Shown here in pieces: positions 1 to 7,586 of a stretch of 27,563 nucleotides of DNA. The stretch covers positions 1 through 27,563 of the forward strand of contig JBKPSJ010000193.1 in assembly GCA_046765875.1 (NCBI GenBank). The letters are read 5' to 3'. Each line of letters begins with the position of its first letter. The stretch's first letter is position 1. The translations under genes and the position numbers were made by a program. Below the pieces are notes generated by a model that was not told the origin of the DNA, did no database searches, and saw only the letters and a list, made by a program, of their open reading frames with translations. Source of the DNA: DASRHY01 sp046765875 (GTDB lineage: Bacteria; Actinomycetota; Actinomycetes; Propionibacteriales; Kribbellaceae).

Positions 1-360
1 GGTCTGCACCCAGTACAGGTTGCCGTACGGGTCGGCGAGTCGGCCGACCAGATCGCCCCAGGACAGATGCGTCGGCTGGGTCACGACCCGGGCGCCGGCC
101 TCGACCGCCGGGGCGAAAGTGGCGTGGACATCGTCGACGTACAGGCGCAGGAACGCCGGTGTCGGCGGCCAGTCCGGCTTGTCGAACATCATCAGCACCG
201 AGTCGCCGATCCGGACCTCGGCGTGTCCGATCAGGCCGTTCTCGTCGGCCATCCGGCCCAGTTCCTCGGCACCGAACGCCGCGACCAGGAAGTCGATCAG
301 GCCGGCGGTGTCGCCGCCGATCATCCACGGTGTCACGCAGTGGTAGCCCTCGGGGATCAT
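1..360 (-). CDS. VOC (glyoxalase/PhnB-like) family protein, 3' end cut by window
   Basis: The 120 visible codons encode a vicinal-oxygen-chelate fold protein of the PhnB/glyoxalase type. Recognisable parts are an N-terminal TPWMIGGD strand, the GHAEVRIGDSVLMM strand and the C-terminal DPYGNLYWVQ segment. The C-terminus runs past base 1, so the length is unknown. I chose the ATG at 360 because AAGGAG lies six bases before it. An in-frame ATG at 411 would add 17 residues but has no good ribosome site and lies inside the operator palindrome. A possible -10 box (TAGCGT, minus strand, 398-403) would give a short leader holding that ribosome site. The gene is divergent from a WYL regulator, a common pairing in actinobacteria, so it is probably that regulator's target. 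The substrate cannot be told; such proteins include antibiotic-binding, isomerase and dioxygenase-like members. Confidence 0.85.
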   Translation of the reverse strand, partial: MIPEGYHCVTPWMIGGDTAGLIDFLVAAFGAEELGRMADENGLIGHAEVRIGDSVLMMFDKPDWPPTPAFLRLYVDDVHATFAPAVEAGARVVTQPTHLSWGDLVGRLADPYGNLYWVQT

Positions 361-410
361 GTCGCGCTCCTTGTTCTTCGGCTGTTTGATGAGCACGACG
401 CTAGACGTCA

Positions 411-433
411 TCTAGGACCGATCCTGTCCTAGA
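411..433. promoter_or_regulatory. Palindromic operator between VOC gene and YafY/WYL regulator
   Basis: A perfect 8-bp inverted repeat, TCTAGGAC and GTCCTAGA, is separated by 7 bp. It lies in the 93-bp divergent gap. A second, weaker dyad (CTAGA, 5 bp, TCTAG at 401-415) shares its right half with the left arm of the first. The placement suits an operator through which the divergent WYL protein controls both genes; that role is inferred. Confidence 0.65.
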
Positions 434-453
434 AATCTGCCAGTCTGGGATTC

Positions 454-1434
454 ATGACGAGATTGTTCGCGCTGCTGTCGCTGCTGCAGACGCCGCGCGA
501 GTGGCCCGGCAGCGAACTGGCCGAGCGGCTCGGGGTCACCCCGCGAACGATACGGCGCGACATCGACCGGCTCCGCGAACTCGGGTACCCGGTCGAGGCG
601 ACGATGGGCGCCACCGGCGGCTATCGGCTGGTGGCCGGCAAGGCGATGCCGCCGCTGCTGCTCGACGACGACGAGGCGGTCGCGATGGCGGTCGGGCTGC
701 GGACGGCGGCCGGCCAGCACGTGGCCGGGATCGAGGAGTCCGCGGTCCGCGCGCTGACCAAACTCGAGCAGGTGCTGCCGTCGCGGCTGCGCTACCGGGT
801 CCGCACCATCGCGCGGGCCACCGAGCAGCTGACGCTGCCGCCGCCGATGTCCACCAACGCCGAGCTCGTCGACCCTGAGCGGCTGATCGTGCTGGCGGCC
901 GCCGTCGAGAACCGCGAACGGGTCCGGTTCCGGTACAGGTCGCACGACGGGACCGAGTCGCGCCGGCACGTCGATCCGCACCGGCTGCTCGCGTCCGGCC
1001 GCCGCTGGTACCTCGTCGCCTACGACAACGATCGCCGGGACTGGCGGACGTACCGGGTGGACCGGATCGACGCACCACAGCCCACCGGTGCGCGGATCGG
1101 AGTACGGGAGATCCCCGGCGGTGACGCGGCGGCGTTCGTCCGCGACCAGATGTTCTCGTCGGTGCCGACGTACCGGGCGGTGGCCACCATCCATGCGCCT
1201 TATGAACAGGTACGCGGCCGGATCGGCGACGTCGTACCACTCGATGACCACCGCTGCCGGCTGCACGGCCACACCGACACGCTCGAGTGGACGGCGTTCG
1301 GGCTGATCATGCTGGGCTACGACTTCGAGGTGCACGAACCGCCCGAACTTGTCGAGTACATCCGTACGCTCGGTGACCGGCTCGGCCGCGCCACGCCGCC
1401 GCGCGACGGAGCGACCGCCCCGCCCGCAAAGTGA
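454..1434 (+). CDS. YafY-family (HTH + WYL domain) transcriptional regulator
   Basis: This 326-aa protein has the standard layout of YafY/DeoR-like WYL regulators. The N-terminal winged helix (about residues 1-60) includes the recognition helix TPRTIRRDIDRLRELG. A WYL ligand-sensing domain follows in the middle, with the signature RRWYLVAYDNDRRDWRTYR, and then the WYL C-terminal extension. WYL domains bind nucleic acid or small ligands, and many family members act as local repressors or activators. It starts 93 bp from the divergent VOC gene with a palindrome between them, so control of itself and of the VOC gene is the natural inference. No strong Shine-Dalgarno precedes the ATG, only GGGA. 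The ligand is unknown. Confidence 0.93.
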   Translation: MTRLFALLSLLQTPREWPGSELAERLGVTPRTIRRDIDRLRELGYPVEATMGATGGYRLVAGKAMPPLLLDDDEAVAMAVGLRTAAGQHVAGIEESAVRALTKLEQVLPSRLRYRVRTIARATEQLTLPPPMSTNAELVDPERLIVLAAAVENRERVRFRYRSHDGTESRRHVDPHRLLASGRRWYLVAYDNDRRDWRTYRVDRIDAPQPTGARIGVREIPGGDAAAFVRDQMFSSVPTYRAVATIHAPYEQVRGRIGDVVPLDDHRCRLHGHTDTLEWTAFGLIMLGYDFEVHEPPELVEYIRTLGDRLGRATPPRDGATAPPAK

Positions 1435-1509
1435 CACGCTTCGTCTGGGCCCGCAAAGTCAAGCGATAGGGCGACACGCTCACGGGCGAATCCGTCCCAG
1501 GTTGCGCCA

Positions 1510-1515
1510 TACCGT
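1510..1515 (+). promoter_or_regulatory. Candidate -10 box, leaderless start of DUF6458-like gene
   Basis: TACCGT fits the actinobacterial TANNNT -10 pattern and ends seven bases before the ATG at 1523. This is the spacing seen when transcription starts at the first base of the start codon. No clear -35 is visible. Confidence 0.45.
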
Positions 1516-1522
1516 CAGCGCC

Positions 1523-1738
1523 ATGGGTATCGGAGCCGGCATCTTCCTGATCGCCATCGGCGGGATCCTCGCGTTCGCGGTCTCCGACCGGATCAGCGGT
1601 GTGGACCTCACCATGGTCGGCTACATCCTGATGGGCGCGGGTGCGCTCGGGCTTGTCCTGGTCATGATCCTGGCCCAGCGTGGCCGGGCCGGCACGAGCA
1701 CGACGATCGAAGAACGCCGCAGGATCGACGACATCTAG
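1523..1738 (+). CDS. Small two-helix membrane protein, DUF6458-like
   Basis: The 71-aa product begins MGIGAGIFLIAIGGILAFAV and has a second hydrophobic segment, MVGYILMGAGALGLVLVMIL. A charged tail ends in RRRIDDI. Two membrane helices with a short loop and a cytoplasmic basic/acidic tail match the small actinobacterial DUF6458 family, whose function is unknown. The frame is open further upstream, but the start at 1523 puts the family-typical MGIGxGI N-terminus first and sits behind a possible leaderless -10 box. The upstream gap from 1435 contains an 11-bp direct repeat, GCCCGCAAAGT, at 1422 and 1449, with no evident role. The gene ends just before a strong palindrome facing the dehydrogenase operon. 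Confidence 0.8.
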   Translation: MGIGAGIFLIAIGGILAFAVSDRISGVDLTMVGYILMGAGALGLVLVMILAQRGRAGTSTTIEERRRIDDI

Positions 1739-1748
1739 GCGGCGCGGC

Positions 1749-1780
1749 GTTGTCCGGGGGCCCGCGGGCCCCCGGACAAC
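1749..1780. terminator. Bidirectional palindromic terminator between convergent genes
   Basis: Two perfect 15-bp arms (1749-1763 and 1766-1780) are separated only by GC, so the whole 32-bp stretch is self-complementary. It sits in the 46-bp gap between the small membrane protein gene and the convergent E2 gene. There is no T-tract, as is usual for actinobacterial terminators. It could stop transcription from both sides. Confidence 0.75.
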
Positions 1781-1784
1781 CGCG

Positions 1785-3218
1785 TCAGAACAGCAGCGCC
1801 CTGGCCGGGTCCTCGAGGATCCCGGCCACATCGGCCAGGAACCGCGAGCCCTGCTCACCGTCCACCACCCGATGGTCGAACGACACCGCGAGCGTCGTGA
1901 TCTGCCGGACGACGATCTCGTCGTCGACGACCCACGGCTGCTTGCGGACCGCGCCGAACGCGAGGATGCCGACCTCGCCCGGGTTCAGGATCGGCGTTCC
2001 GGCGTCGACGCCGAACACGCCGACGTTGGTGATCGTGAACGACCCGCCCGCCTGATCGGCCGGCTGGGTCTTACCCTCACGGGCGACCGCGGTCAGGTCG
2101 TTGATCGCCCGGCCGAGGTCGGGCAGCGGCATGCTGTCGGCGCCCTTGATGTTGGGCACGATCAGCCCGCGCGGGGTCGCCGCCGCGATGCCGAGGTTCA
2201 CCGAATGCTTGAGCACGATCTCCTGCGCCGCCTCGTCCCAGGACGCGTTCATCTCCGGCGTACGTCGGATCGCCAGCATGCAGGCCTTGGCCACGATCAG
2301 CAGCGGCGAGACCTTGATGCCGTCGAACTCGCGGGACTGCTTGAACCGCTGGACCAGGTCCATCGTCGCGGTGACGTCGGTGGTGACCCACTCGGTGACG
2401 TGCGGTGCGGTGAAGGCGCTGGCCACCATCGCCTGCGCGGTGACCTTGCGTACGCCCTTGATCGGGATCCTGGTCTCGGTCTGACCCGGGAACGGAAGTA
2501 CGGCGGCAGGCTGGGCAGCCTGGGCCGCGGCGGGTGCCGACACCGCCGACGGGGCGGCCGCGTGCGACTCGACGTCGGCGCGGGTGATGATCCCGCCCTC
2601 GCCCGTCGGGGTCACATCGGCCAGGTCGACGCCCAGGTCCTTGGCCAGCTTGCGCACCGGCGGCTTGGCCAGCGCCCGAGCCTCGCCCGACGTCTTCGCC
2701 ACCGGCGTAGGCGCGGGTGCCTCGACCGGCACCTCCACCGGAGGTGGCGCCGCAGACGCCGGAGCCGCAACCGGACCGGCGCCCTTGCGGGGGCGGCGCT
2801 TGGCCTCGGTGGTCTTCGGTCCGTAGCCGACCAGTACCGCGGTACGGCCGCCCGGCGCCGGCCCGCCGATCAGCCCCGGCTCGACCCGCTCCTCGTCGCC
2901 AGGGCTCTGCACCTCGGGGACCATGTCCTCCGTCGGCGTACCCTGCGTCGACACCGGCGGGGTCAGATCCTCCGGGCCGCCGATGTTCACCGCGATGATC
3001 GGTGTTCCGACCGGTACGGTCTCACCCTCGGGCACCAGCAGTTCGGTGATCACGCCGGCGAACGGCACCGGCAGCTCGACCAGCGACTTGGCGGTCTCGA
3101 TCTCGACGATGGTGTCGTTGAGCTTGACCGTGTCGCCGGGCTTGACCTTCCAGGACACGATCTCGGCCTCGACCAGACCCTCCCCGACGTCGGGGAGGCG
3201 GAACTCCTGGACCGCCAT
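1785..3218 (-). CDS. bkdC: 2-oxo acid dehydrogenase E2 (lipoamide acyltransferase)
   Basis: This 477-aa protein is the acyltransferase core of a 2-oxo acid dehydrogenase complex, moving the acyl group from lipoyl-lysine to CoA. It has one N-terminal lipoyl domain (residues about 3-78) with the lipoylated lysine at K44 in EIETAKS. Pro/Ala-rich linkers flank a peripheral subunit-binding domain (ARALAKPPVRKLAKDLGVD). The catalytic domain carries the active-site motif FDHRVVDG with H449 and D453. The ATG overlaps the E1beta stop as TGATG, so translation is probably coupled. The open frame continues upstream into E1beta, but this start gives the canonical N-terminus. Branched-chain oxo acids are the likeliest substrate, from the partner E1 sequence; pyruvate is the alternative. 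No E3 gene is adjacent. Confidence 0.93.
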   Translation of the reverse strand: MAVQEFRLPDVGEGLVEAEIVSWKVKPGDTVKLNDTIVEIETAKSLVELPVPFAGVITELLVPEGETVPVGTPIIAVNIGGPEDLTPPVSTQGTPTEDMVPEVQSPGDEERVEPGLIGGPAPGGRTAVLVGYGPKTTEAKRRPRKGAGPVAAPASAAPPPVEVPVEAPAPTPVAKTSGEARALAKPPVRKLAKDLGVDLADVTPTGEGGIITRADVESHAAAPSAVSAPAAAQAAQPAAVLPFPGQTETRIPIKGVRKVTAQAMVASAFTAPHVTEWVTTDVTATMDLVQRFKQSREFDGIKVSPLLIVAKACMLAIRRTPEMNASWDEAAQEIVLKHSVNLGIAAATPRGLIVPNIKGADSMPLPDLGRAINDLTAVAREGKTQPADQAGGSFTITNVGVFGVDAGTPILNPGEVGILAFGAVRKQPWVVDDEIVVRQITTLAVSFDHRVVDGEQGSRFLADVAGILEDPARALLF

Positions 3219-4201
3219 CAGTACTCCATCACCTTGTCGACGCCGTCCAGCACCCGGTCCAGATCGGGGAGGTACTCCTCCTCCACCCGCGACGGCGGGT
3301 ACGGCGTATCGAACCCGGCCACCCGCAACACCGGCGCCTCCAGGTGGTAGAAACACTCCTCGGTCACCCGGGCGGCCAGCTCGGCACCCGGGCCCAGGGT
3401 GAGCGGCGCCTCGTGCACCACGACCGCGCGGCGGGTCTTCTTCACCGACTCGAAGATCGTCGCCAGGTCGAGCGGCGAGATCGTGCGCAGGTCGACGACC
3501 TCGAGGTTGTGCCCGTCCTCCGTTGCGGCCTCGGCCGCCTGCAGGCAGGTCTTGACCATCGGGCCATAGCAGAACAGCGTCGCGTCGGTGCCGTCGCGAC
3601 GGACCATCGCCTGGTGCAGCGGCACCGGCGCGGTCGTCACCGACTCGTCCAGCTCGCCCTTCTCGTGGTAGCGCCGCTTCGGCTCGAAGAACACCACCGG
3701 ATCGTCGGAGGCGATCGCCTGCTGGATCATCCAGTACGCGTCCACCGGGTTGCCGCAGGACACCACCTTGAGACCGGCGACGTGCGCGAACAGCGACTCC
3801 GGCGACTCCGAGTGGTGCTCGACCGCGCCGATGCCGCCGCCGAACGGGATCCGGATCACGATCGGCAGGTTGAGCTTGGCCATCGAGCGGAAGTGCATCT
3901 TGGCGACCTGGTTGATGATCTGGTCGTACGCCGGGAACACGAACCCGTCGAACTGGATCTCGCAGACCGGCCGGTACCCGCGCAGCGCGAGGCCGACAGC
4001 GGTGCCGACGATGCCGGACTCGGCCAGCGGGGTGTCGATCACCCGATCCTCGCCGAAGTCCTTCTGCAAGCCATCGGTGACGCGGAAGACACCGCCGAGC
4101 TTGCCGATGTCCTCACCCATCACGAGGACCTTCGGGTCGGCCTCCATCGCGCGGCGCAGACCGAGGTTGATGCCCTTGCCGAGGCTGATCTTGGTGGCCA
4201 T
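3218..4201 (-). CDS. bkdB: 2-oxo acid dehydrogenase E1 beta subunit
   Basis: The 327-aa product is the beta subunit of the thiamine-diphosphate-dependent E1 heterotetramer. The N-terminal pyrimidine-binding domain shows VLVMGEDIGKLGGVFRVT and the family glutamate at about E61 in TPLAESGIVGTAVG. A transketolase C-terminal domain follows (VVDLRTISPLD, then RAVVVHEAPLTLGPGAELAA). The length is normal for the family. I chose the ATG at 4201, which overlaps the E1alpha TGA as TGATG; a GTG one codon upstream is also possible. The C-terminal TGA overlaps the E2 ATG in the same way, so the three genes form a tightly coupled operon with fixed stoichiometry. Confidence 0.95.
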   Translation of the reverse strand: MATKISLGKGINLGLRRAMEADPKVLVMGEDIGKLGGVFRVTDGLQKDFGEDRVIDTPLAESGIVGTAVGLALRGYRPVCEIQFDGFVFPAYDQIINQVAKMHFRSMAKLNLPIVIRIPFGGGIGAVEHHSESPESLFAHVAGLKVVSCGNPVDAYWMIQQAIASDDPVVFFEPKRRYHEKGELDESVTTAPVPLHQAMVRRDGTDATLFCYGPMVKTCLQAAEAATEDGHNLEVVDLRTISPLDLATIFESVKKTRRAVVVHEAPLTLGPGAELAARVTEECFYHLEAPVLRVAGFDTPYPPSRVEEEYLPDLDRVLDGVDKVMEY

Positions 4202-5385
4202 CACTGCACCCCCTCGAAGGACGCGGCGTACGCGGCGAACTGATCACGCTGCTGGGCCAGCTGCGGGGTCTGCTCGACGTACACCTTGTCGAACAGGTCG
4301 GTCAGGTCCGGGTCGGGCATCGACAGGCAGCCCGACCGGAGCTCGGCGGCGACCTTGTCGGCCTCGGCGTCCACGTCCTCGAAGAAGTCGTTGCCGGCGG
4401 CACCGGTGCGGACCAGGTACGCCTTGACCCGCTCGATCGGGTCCTTGAGCCGCCAGTGCTCGAGTTCCTGGCTGAGCCGGTACTTGGTCGGGTCGTCCGA
4501 CGTGGTGTGCGCACCCATCCGGTACGTGTACGCCTCCACGAACGTCGGGCCGCTACCCTCGCGGGCCCGGCGCAGTGCCTGCTGGGTTACCGCGTACGTC
4601 GCGAGCACGTCGTTGCCGTCGACGCGGACGCCGGGGAAACCGAAGCCGGCGGCACGCTGGTACAACGGGATCCGGGTCTGCCGGTCGATCGGCTCCGAGA
4701 TCGCCCACTGGTTGTTCTGGCAGAAGAACACCACCGGCGCGTTGAACACCGACGCGTAGATGAACGCCTCGTTCACATCGCCCTGGCTGGAGGCGCCGTC
4801 ACCGAAGTAGACGATCGTCGCCTCACCGTCGTCCGGGTCGCCGATGACGCCGTCGCGCTGCTGGCCCATCGCGTACCCGGTGGCGTGCAGGGTCTGCGCG
4901 CCGATCACGATCGTGTACAGGTGGAAGTTGTTCTCACGCGGGTCCCAGGCGCCCTGGTCGACACCGCGGAACAGGCCGAGCAGGTTGAGCGGGTTCACGC
5001 CCTGGCACCAGGCCACACCGTGCTCGCGGTACGTCGGGAAGACCATGTCGCGCTTGTTCAGCGCGCGACCGGAACCGATCTGGGCGGCCTCCTGGCCGAG
5101 CAGCGAGGCCCAGATTCCGAGCTCGCCCTGACGCTGCAACGCGGTCGCCTCGGTGTCGATCCGGCGGACCAGCACCATGTCGCGGTAGAAGCCCTTGATC
5201 GTCTGGTCGTCGAGGTCGAAGGAGTAGTCGGGGTGCTCGACCCGCTCGCCCTCGGGGGTGAGCAACTGGACGAACTCGACTTCGGTGGGCGGCTGTTCGG
5301 GACTGCCCGGCGCCTGCGCAGGTGCGAAGGCCTCGGTCAGGGTTGCTGCGGGCGGAGCCTGCGGGGTTGTGGACGACTCGGTCAC
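4201..5385 (-). CDS. bkdA: 2-oxo acid dehydrogenase E1 alpha subunit (branched-chain type)
   Basis: The 394-aa product carries the thiamine-diphosphate motif GDGASSQGDVNEA (G195 onward) ending at NN (N224-N225). The loop GAHTTSDDPTKYR (about 291-303) resembles the conserved H-T-S-D-D loop of branched-chain E1alpha subunits, which favours leucine/isoleucine/valine oxo acid oxidation over pyruvate oxidation. An Ala/Pro-rich N-terminal tail of about 35 residues precedes the conserved core. I chose the GTG at 5385 because GAGGAG lies five bases before it. The same frame stays open for another 294 bases, but that stretch has no family similarity I recognise. It is the first gene of the operon. In actinobacteria such complexes supply branched acyl-CoA starters for fatty acids. 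No Lrp-type bkdR lies next to it. Confidence 0.93.
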   Translation of the reverse strand: MTESSTTPQAPPAATLTEAFAPAQAPGSPEQPPTEVEFVQLLTPEGERVEHPDYSFDLDDQTIKGFYRDMVLVRRIDTEATALQRQGELGIWASLLGQEAAQIGSGRALNKRDMVFPTYREHGVAWCQGVNPLNLLGLFRGVDQGAWDPRENNFHLYTIVIGAQTLHATGYAMGQQRDGVIGDPDDGEATIVYFGDGASSQGDVNEAFIYASVFNAPVVFFCQNNQWAISEPIDRQTRIPLYQRAAGFGFPGVRVDGNDVLATYAVTQQALRRAREGSGPTFVEAYTYRMGAHTTSDDPTKYRLSQELEHWRLKDPIERVKAYLVRTGAAGNDFFEDVDAEADKVAAELRSGCLSMPDPDLTDLFDKVYVEQTPQLAQQRDQFAAYAASFEGVQ

Positions 5386-5882
5386 ATGCACTCCTCGTGT
5401 GGCGGGCGCGGGATCGCCGCGCGCCGGCGTTTCACGGGTCCCGACATCACGTTCAGCCGGGTGTGGCCCGGAGGTCAAGACCGTTGGGTAATACGCGGTT
5501 TCCAAGCCGGACGGCGGTGCGCCACCGTCCTTGCCGGACACCGTACAGACCTCGCGGCCCGGTAGCGAAATGGTCGGGAGCGTCGTGATACGCGGGTACG
5601 CCGCCGCGTCCATCGCGCTGAGACACCCGTTCCATCCTCTGGTCATCCGGTCCGCCTGTATGACAGCTTCCGCCTCCATCTTCTCTCATCTGTCACAACC
5701 GCGTATCGATCCGCAAAGCCATCGGCCATGCATACGGAGTGTGATCAGTGTTCCCTGCGAGTGACCGGAAACACCATTGAGGACTGTCGATGGCGATCGT
5801 TAGAGTAAGGATCGTTCGTACAAGACACTCGTGACCGGATCTTGACGGCCGGTGGCGGTTTCTCACTTCCGGAGGAGGGGAG
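5386..5882. other. Long divergent intergenic region, bkd leader and DMT promoter
   Basis: This gap of about 500 bp separates the dehydrogenase operon from the divergent transporter gene. I see no convincing gene in it. The minus frame in phase with E1alpha is open to 5679 but looks like high-GC chance. A promoter-like sequence for the transporter lies at 5777-5806. GTGACCGGA occurs at 5761 and again exactly 70 bp later at 5831. GATCGTT occurs at 5795 and 5810, flanking the possible -10 box. The promoter of the dehydrogenase operon must lie here or in the far part of the region, but I could not place it. Confidence 0.6.
5777..5806 (+). promoter_or_regulatory. Candidate SigA-type promoter for the EamA transporter gene
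   Basis: TTGAGG (5777-5782) and TAGAGT (5801-5806) are 18 bp apart and resemble -35 and -10 boxes. The start codon is 76 bp downstream, after a GGAGGA ribosome site at 5871. Confidence 0.45.
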
Positions 5883-6914
5883 ATGGCACAGGCAGGCACC
5901 GTGACCCGCGTATCGGCTACGCGCGCCGAGCACAGCACCTCGGTGGGGCCGATGGTGTGGGTGGCGCTCGGCATCGTGTACGTCGTGTGGGGCTCGACGT
6001 ATCTGGGGATCCGCGTAGTGGTCAGGGCCGGGATACCGCCGATGTTCGGGATGGCGACCCGGTTCCTGATCGCCGGGACCGCACTGGCCGCGATACTGGC
6101 GCTGCGGTCCGGCGTGCGACGGCTGCGGGTGACCAGGCGCGAGCTCGCCGGCGCGGCACTGGTCGGCCTGTTGCTGCTTGCCTTCGGCAACGGTGCTGTC
6201 GCGGTCGCGGAGAAGACGGTGCCGTCCGGACTGGCCGCGCTGCTGGTCGCGGCCGTACCGCTGTGGCTGATCCTGCTGCGCGTGTTCGGCGGCGAGCGGC
6301 CGCGGCTGCTGACCTGGATCGGCGTGCTCGGCGGGTTCAGCGGGGTCGCGCTGCTGGCGCTGTCCGGCGGCGACACGAGTGCCAAGCCGCTGTCGGTGGC
6401 GATCCTGGTGTTCGGCACGGTCAGCTGGGCTGTCGGGTCACGGTTCTCGCCCCGACTCGGGCTGCCGAAGGACCCGCTGGTCGCCAGCGTGTACGAGATG
6501 TATGCCGGCGGGCTGGCGATGATCGTGATCGGCCTGGTCACCGGTGAGGCCGGCCGCGTGGACCTGGCCGGGGTCGACCTCGAGGGCTGGGTGGCGCTGA
6601 CATATCTGGTCGGATTCGGCTCCCTGGTGGCCTACAGCGCCTACTCGTACCTGCTGGCCAACGCGCCGATCTCACTGGTCGGCACCTACGCATACGTCAA
6701 CCCGGTGGTGGCCGTCTTCCTGGGATGGCTGATCCTGAACGAGTCGGTGACCCTGTCGATCGTCCTCGGCGGCGCGATCGTCGTGCTCGGCGTCGGCCTG
6801 GTGGTGTCGGCCGAGCGCCGTCGTACCCCGGTTCCGGCGGCGACGGAGGACAGGTCGCTAGAGATTTCGCAGGTCGACGACCGAGCCGTTGGGAAGGTCC
6901 CGGCCAAGCAGTGA
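5883..6914 (+). CDS. EamA/DMT-superfamily transporter
   Basis: The 343-aa protein has about ten hydrophobic helices in two EamA repeats. The first begins VWVALGIVYVVWGSTYLGIR and the second covers about residues 170-310, ending LGGAIVVLGVGLVVSAERRR. It is a 10-TMS drug/metabolite transporter related to E. coli YedA, probably an exporter of amino acids or other small metabolites; the substrate cannot be deduced. The start is well supported by GGAGGA seven bases upstream. The last 57 bases, encoding a hydrophilic tail, overlap the 3' end of the convergent SDR gene, so the tail coding sequence doubles as antisense to that gene. Confidence 0.92.
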   Translation: MAQAGTVTRVSATRAEHSTSVGPMVWVALGIVYVVWGSTYLGIRVVVRAGIPPMFGMATRFLIAGTALAAILALRSGVRRLRVTRRELAGAALVGLLLLAFGNGAVAVAEKTVPSGLAALLVAAVPLWLILLRVFGGERPRLLTWIGVLGGFSGVALLALSGGDTSAKPLSVAILVFGTVSWAVGSRFSPRLGLPKDPLVASVYEMYAGGLAMIVIGLVTGEAGRVDLAGVDLEGWVALTYLVGFGSLVAYSAYSYLLANAPISLVGTYAYVNPVVAVFLGWLILNESVTLSIVLGGAIVVLGVGLVVSAERRRTPVPAATEDRSLEISQVDDRAVGKVPAKQ

Positions 6915-7586
6915 CCAGATGCCGCGGGCGGCGTCGACCGGATCGGTCAGGCCGCCGCCCGCGTACAGGTCGCGGAAACGCTCGGCGCGGGGGAACTCTG
7001 TCGACTCGCGGATCTGTCGCTGCATAGCGGTGTCGACCACGCCGGGTGCGACCGCGATCACCCGGCAGGGCACTGTGCGGCGATCCTGCTCCAGACCGGC
7101 CGACCGGACCCACTGGTCGACCGCGGCCTTGCCGGCGCCGTAGGCGGACCATCCCTCATACGGCGTCCGTGCGGCACCCGACGACAGCACCAGCAGGTGC
7201 TGCTCGCAGTTCAGCCCGTTGACGGCTCGCAGGAAGGCCTGACCGAGGACCTGTGGCGCCGCGGAGTTGAGCAGCACCGCTCGCTCGTACGCCGCCGGGT
7301 CCGCCATCGCTGCAGCCACCATCGGCTCCAGCGTCCCTGCGTTGTGGACGAACACCACCCGGTCACCGTCGAACCCGTACAGCCGCCGGGCGAAGTCCTC
7401 GGCCACCAGCTGCCATGAGCTCGGATCGGCGAGATCGGCGCGAAGGTGCTCAGTACCGGGCGTACCACCCCGGCGGGAGATGTCGACGACCACGGCGTCG
7501 TCGAAGGGCACGCTCGCGGCGAGGGCGGCACCGATCCCGGATGACGCTCCCGAGATCCAGACCAGGCTGGGATTCAACTGCGCCAC
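6858..7586 (-). CDS. Short-chain dehydrogenase/reductase (SDR)
   Basis: This 242-aa classical SDR has the nucleotide-binding motif GASSGIG (13-19) and NAG (82-84). The catalytic residues are Ser at 135-136 and Y149-x3-K153, and the APGVVDT segment follows. It should be an NAD(P)-dependent oxidoreductase of unknown substrate. The overall pattern (VWISGASSGIGAALA, short variable C-terminus) resembles sepiapterin-reductase/benzil-reductase-like SDRs, a tentative comparison. The GTG at 7586 overlaps the end of the aminotransferase gene by 13 bases. A TTG at 7577, overlapping its TGA, is an alternative start. The two genes are thus translationally coupled. The 3' end overlaps the convergent transporter gene. 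Confidence 0.9.
   Translation of the reverse strand: MAQLNPSLVWISGASSGIGAALAASVPFDDAVVVDISRRGGTPGTEHLRADLADPSSWQLVAEDFARRLYGFDGDRVVFVHNAGTLEPMVAAAMADPAAYERAVLLNSAAPQVLGQAFLRAVNGLNCEQHLLVLSSGAARTPYEGWSAYGAGKAAVDQWVRSAGLEQDRRTVPCRVIAVAPGVVDTAMQRQIRESTEFPRAERFRDLYAGGGLTDPVDAARGIWSLLGRDLPNGSVVDLRNL

Noticed and set aside
412..1437. Long minus-strand open frame (341 codons) opposite the WYL regulator
   Set aside because: It mirrors the regulator gene, is rich in Arg/Val/His typical of antisense high-GC frames, and has no recognisable domain.
1680..3350. 556-codon plus-strand open frame opposite the E2 gene
   Set aside because: Low-complexity Arg/Asp/His composition; the opposite strand encodes an unmistakable E2.
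5386..5679. N-terminal extension of E1alpha to 5679
   Set aside because: GAGGAG stands before the GTG at 5385, and the extension has no family-like sequence.
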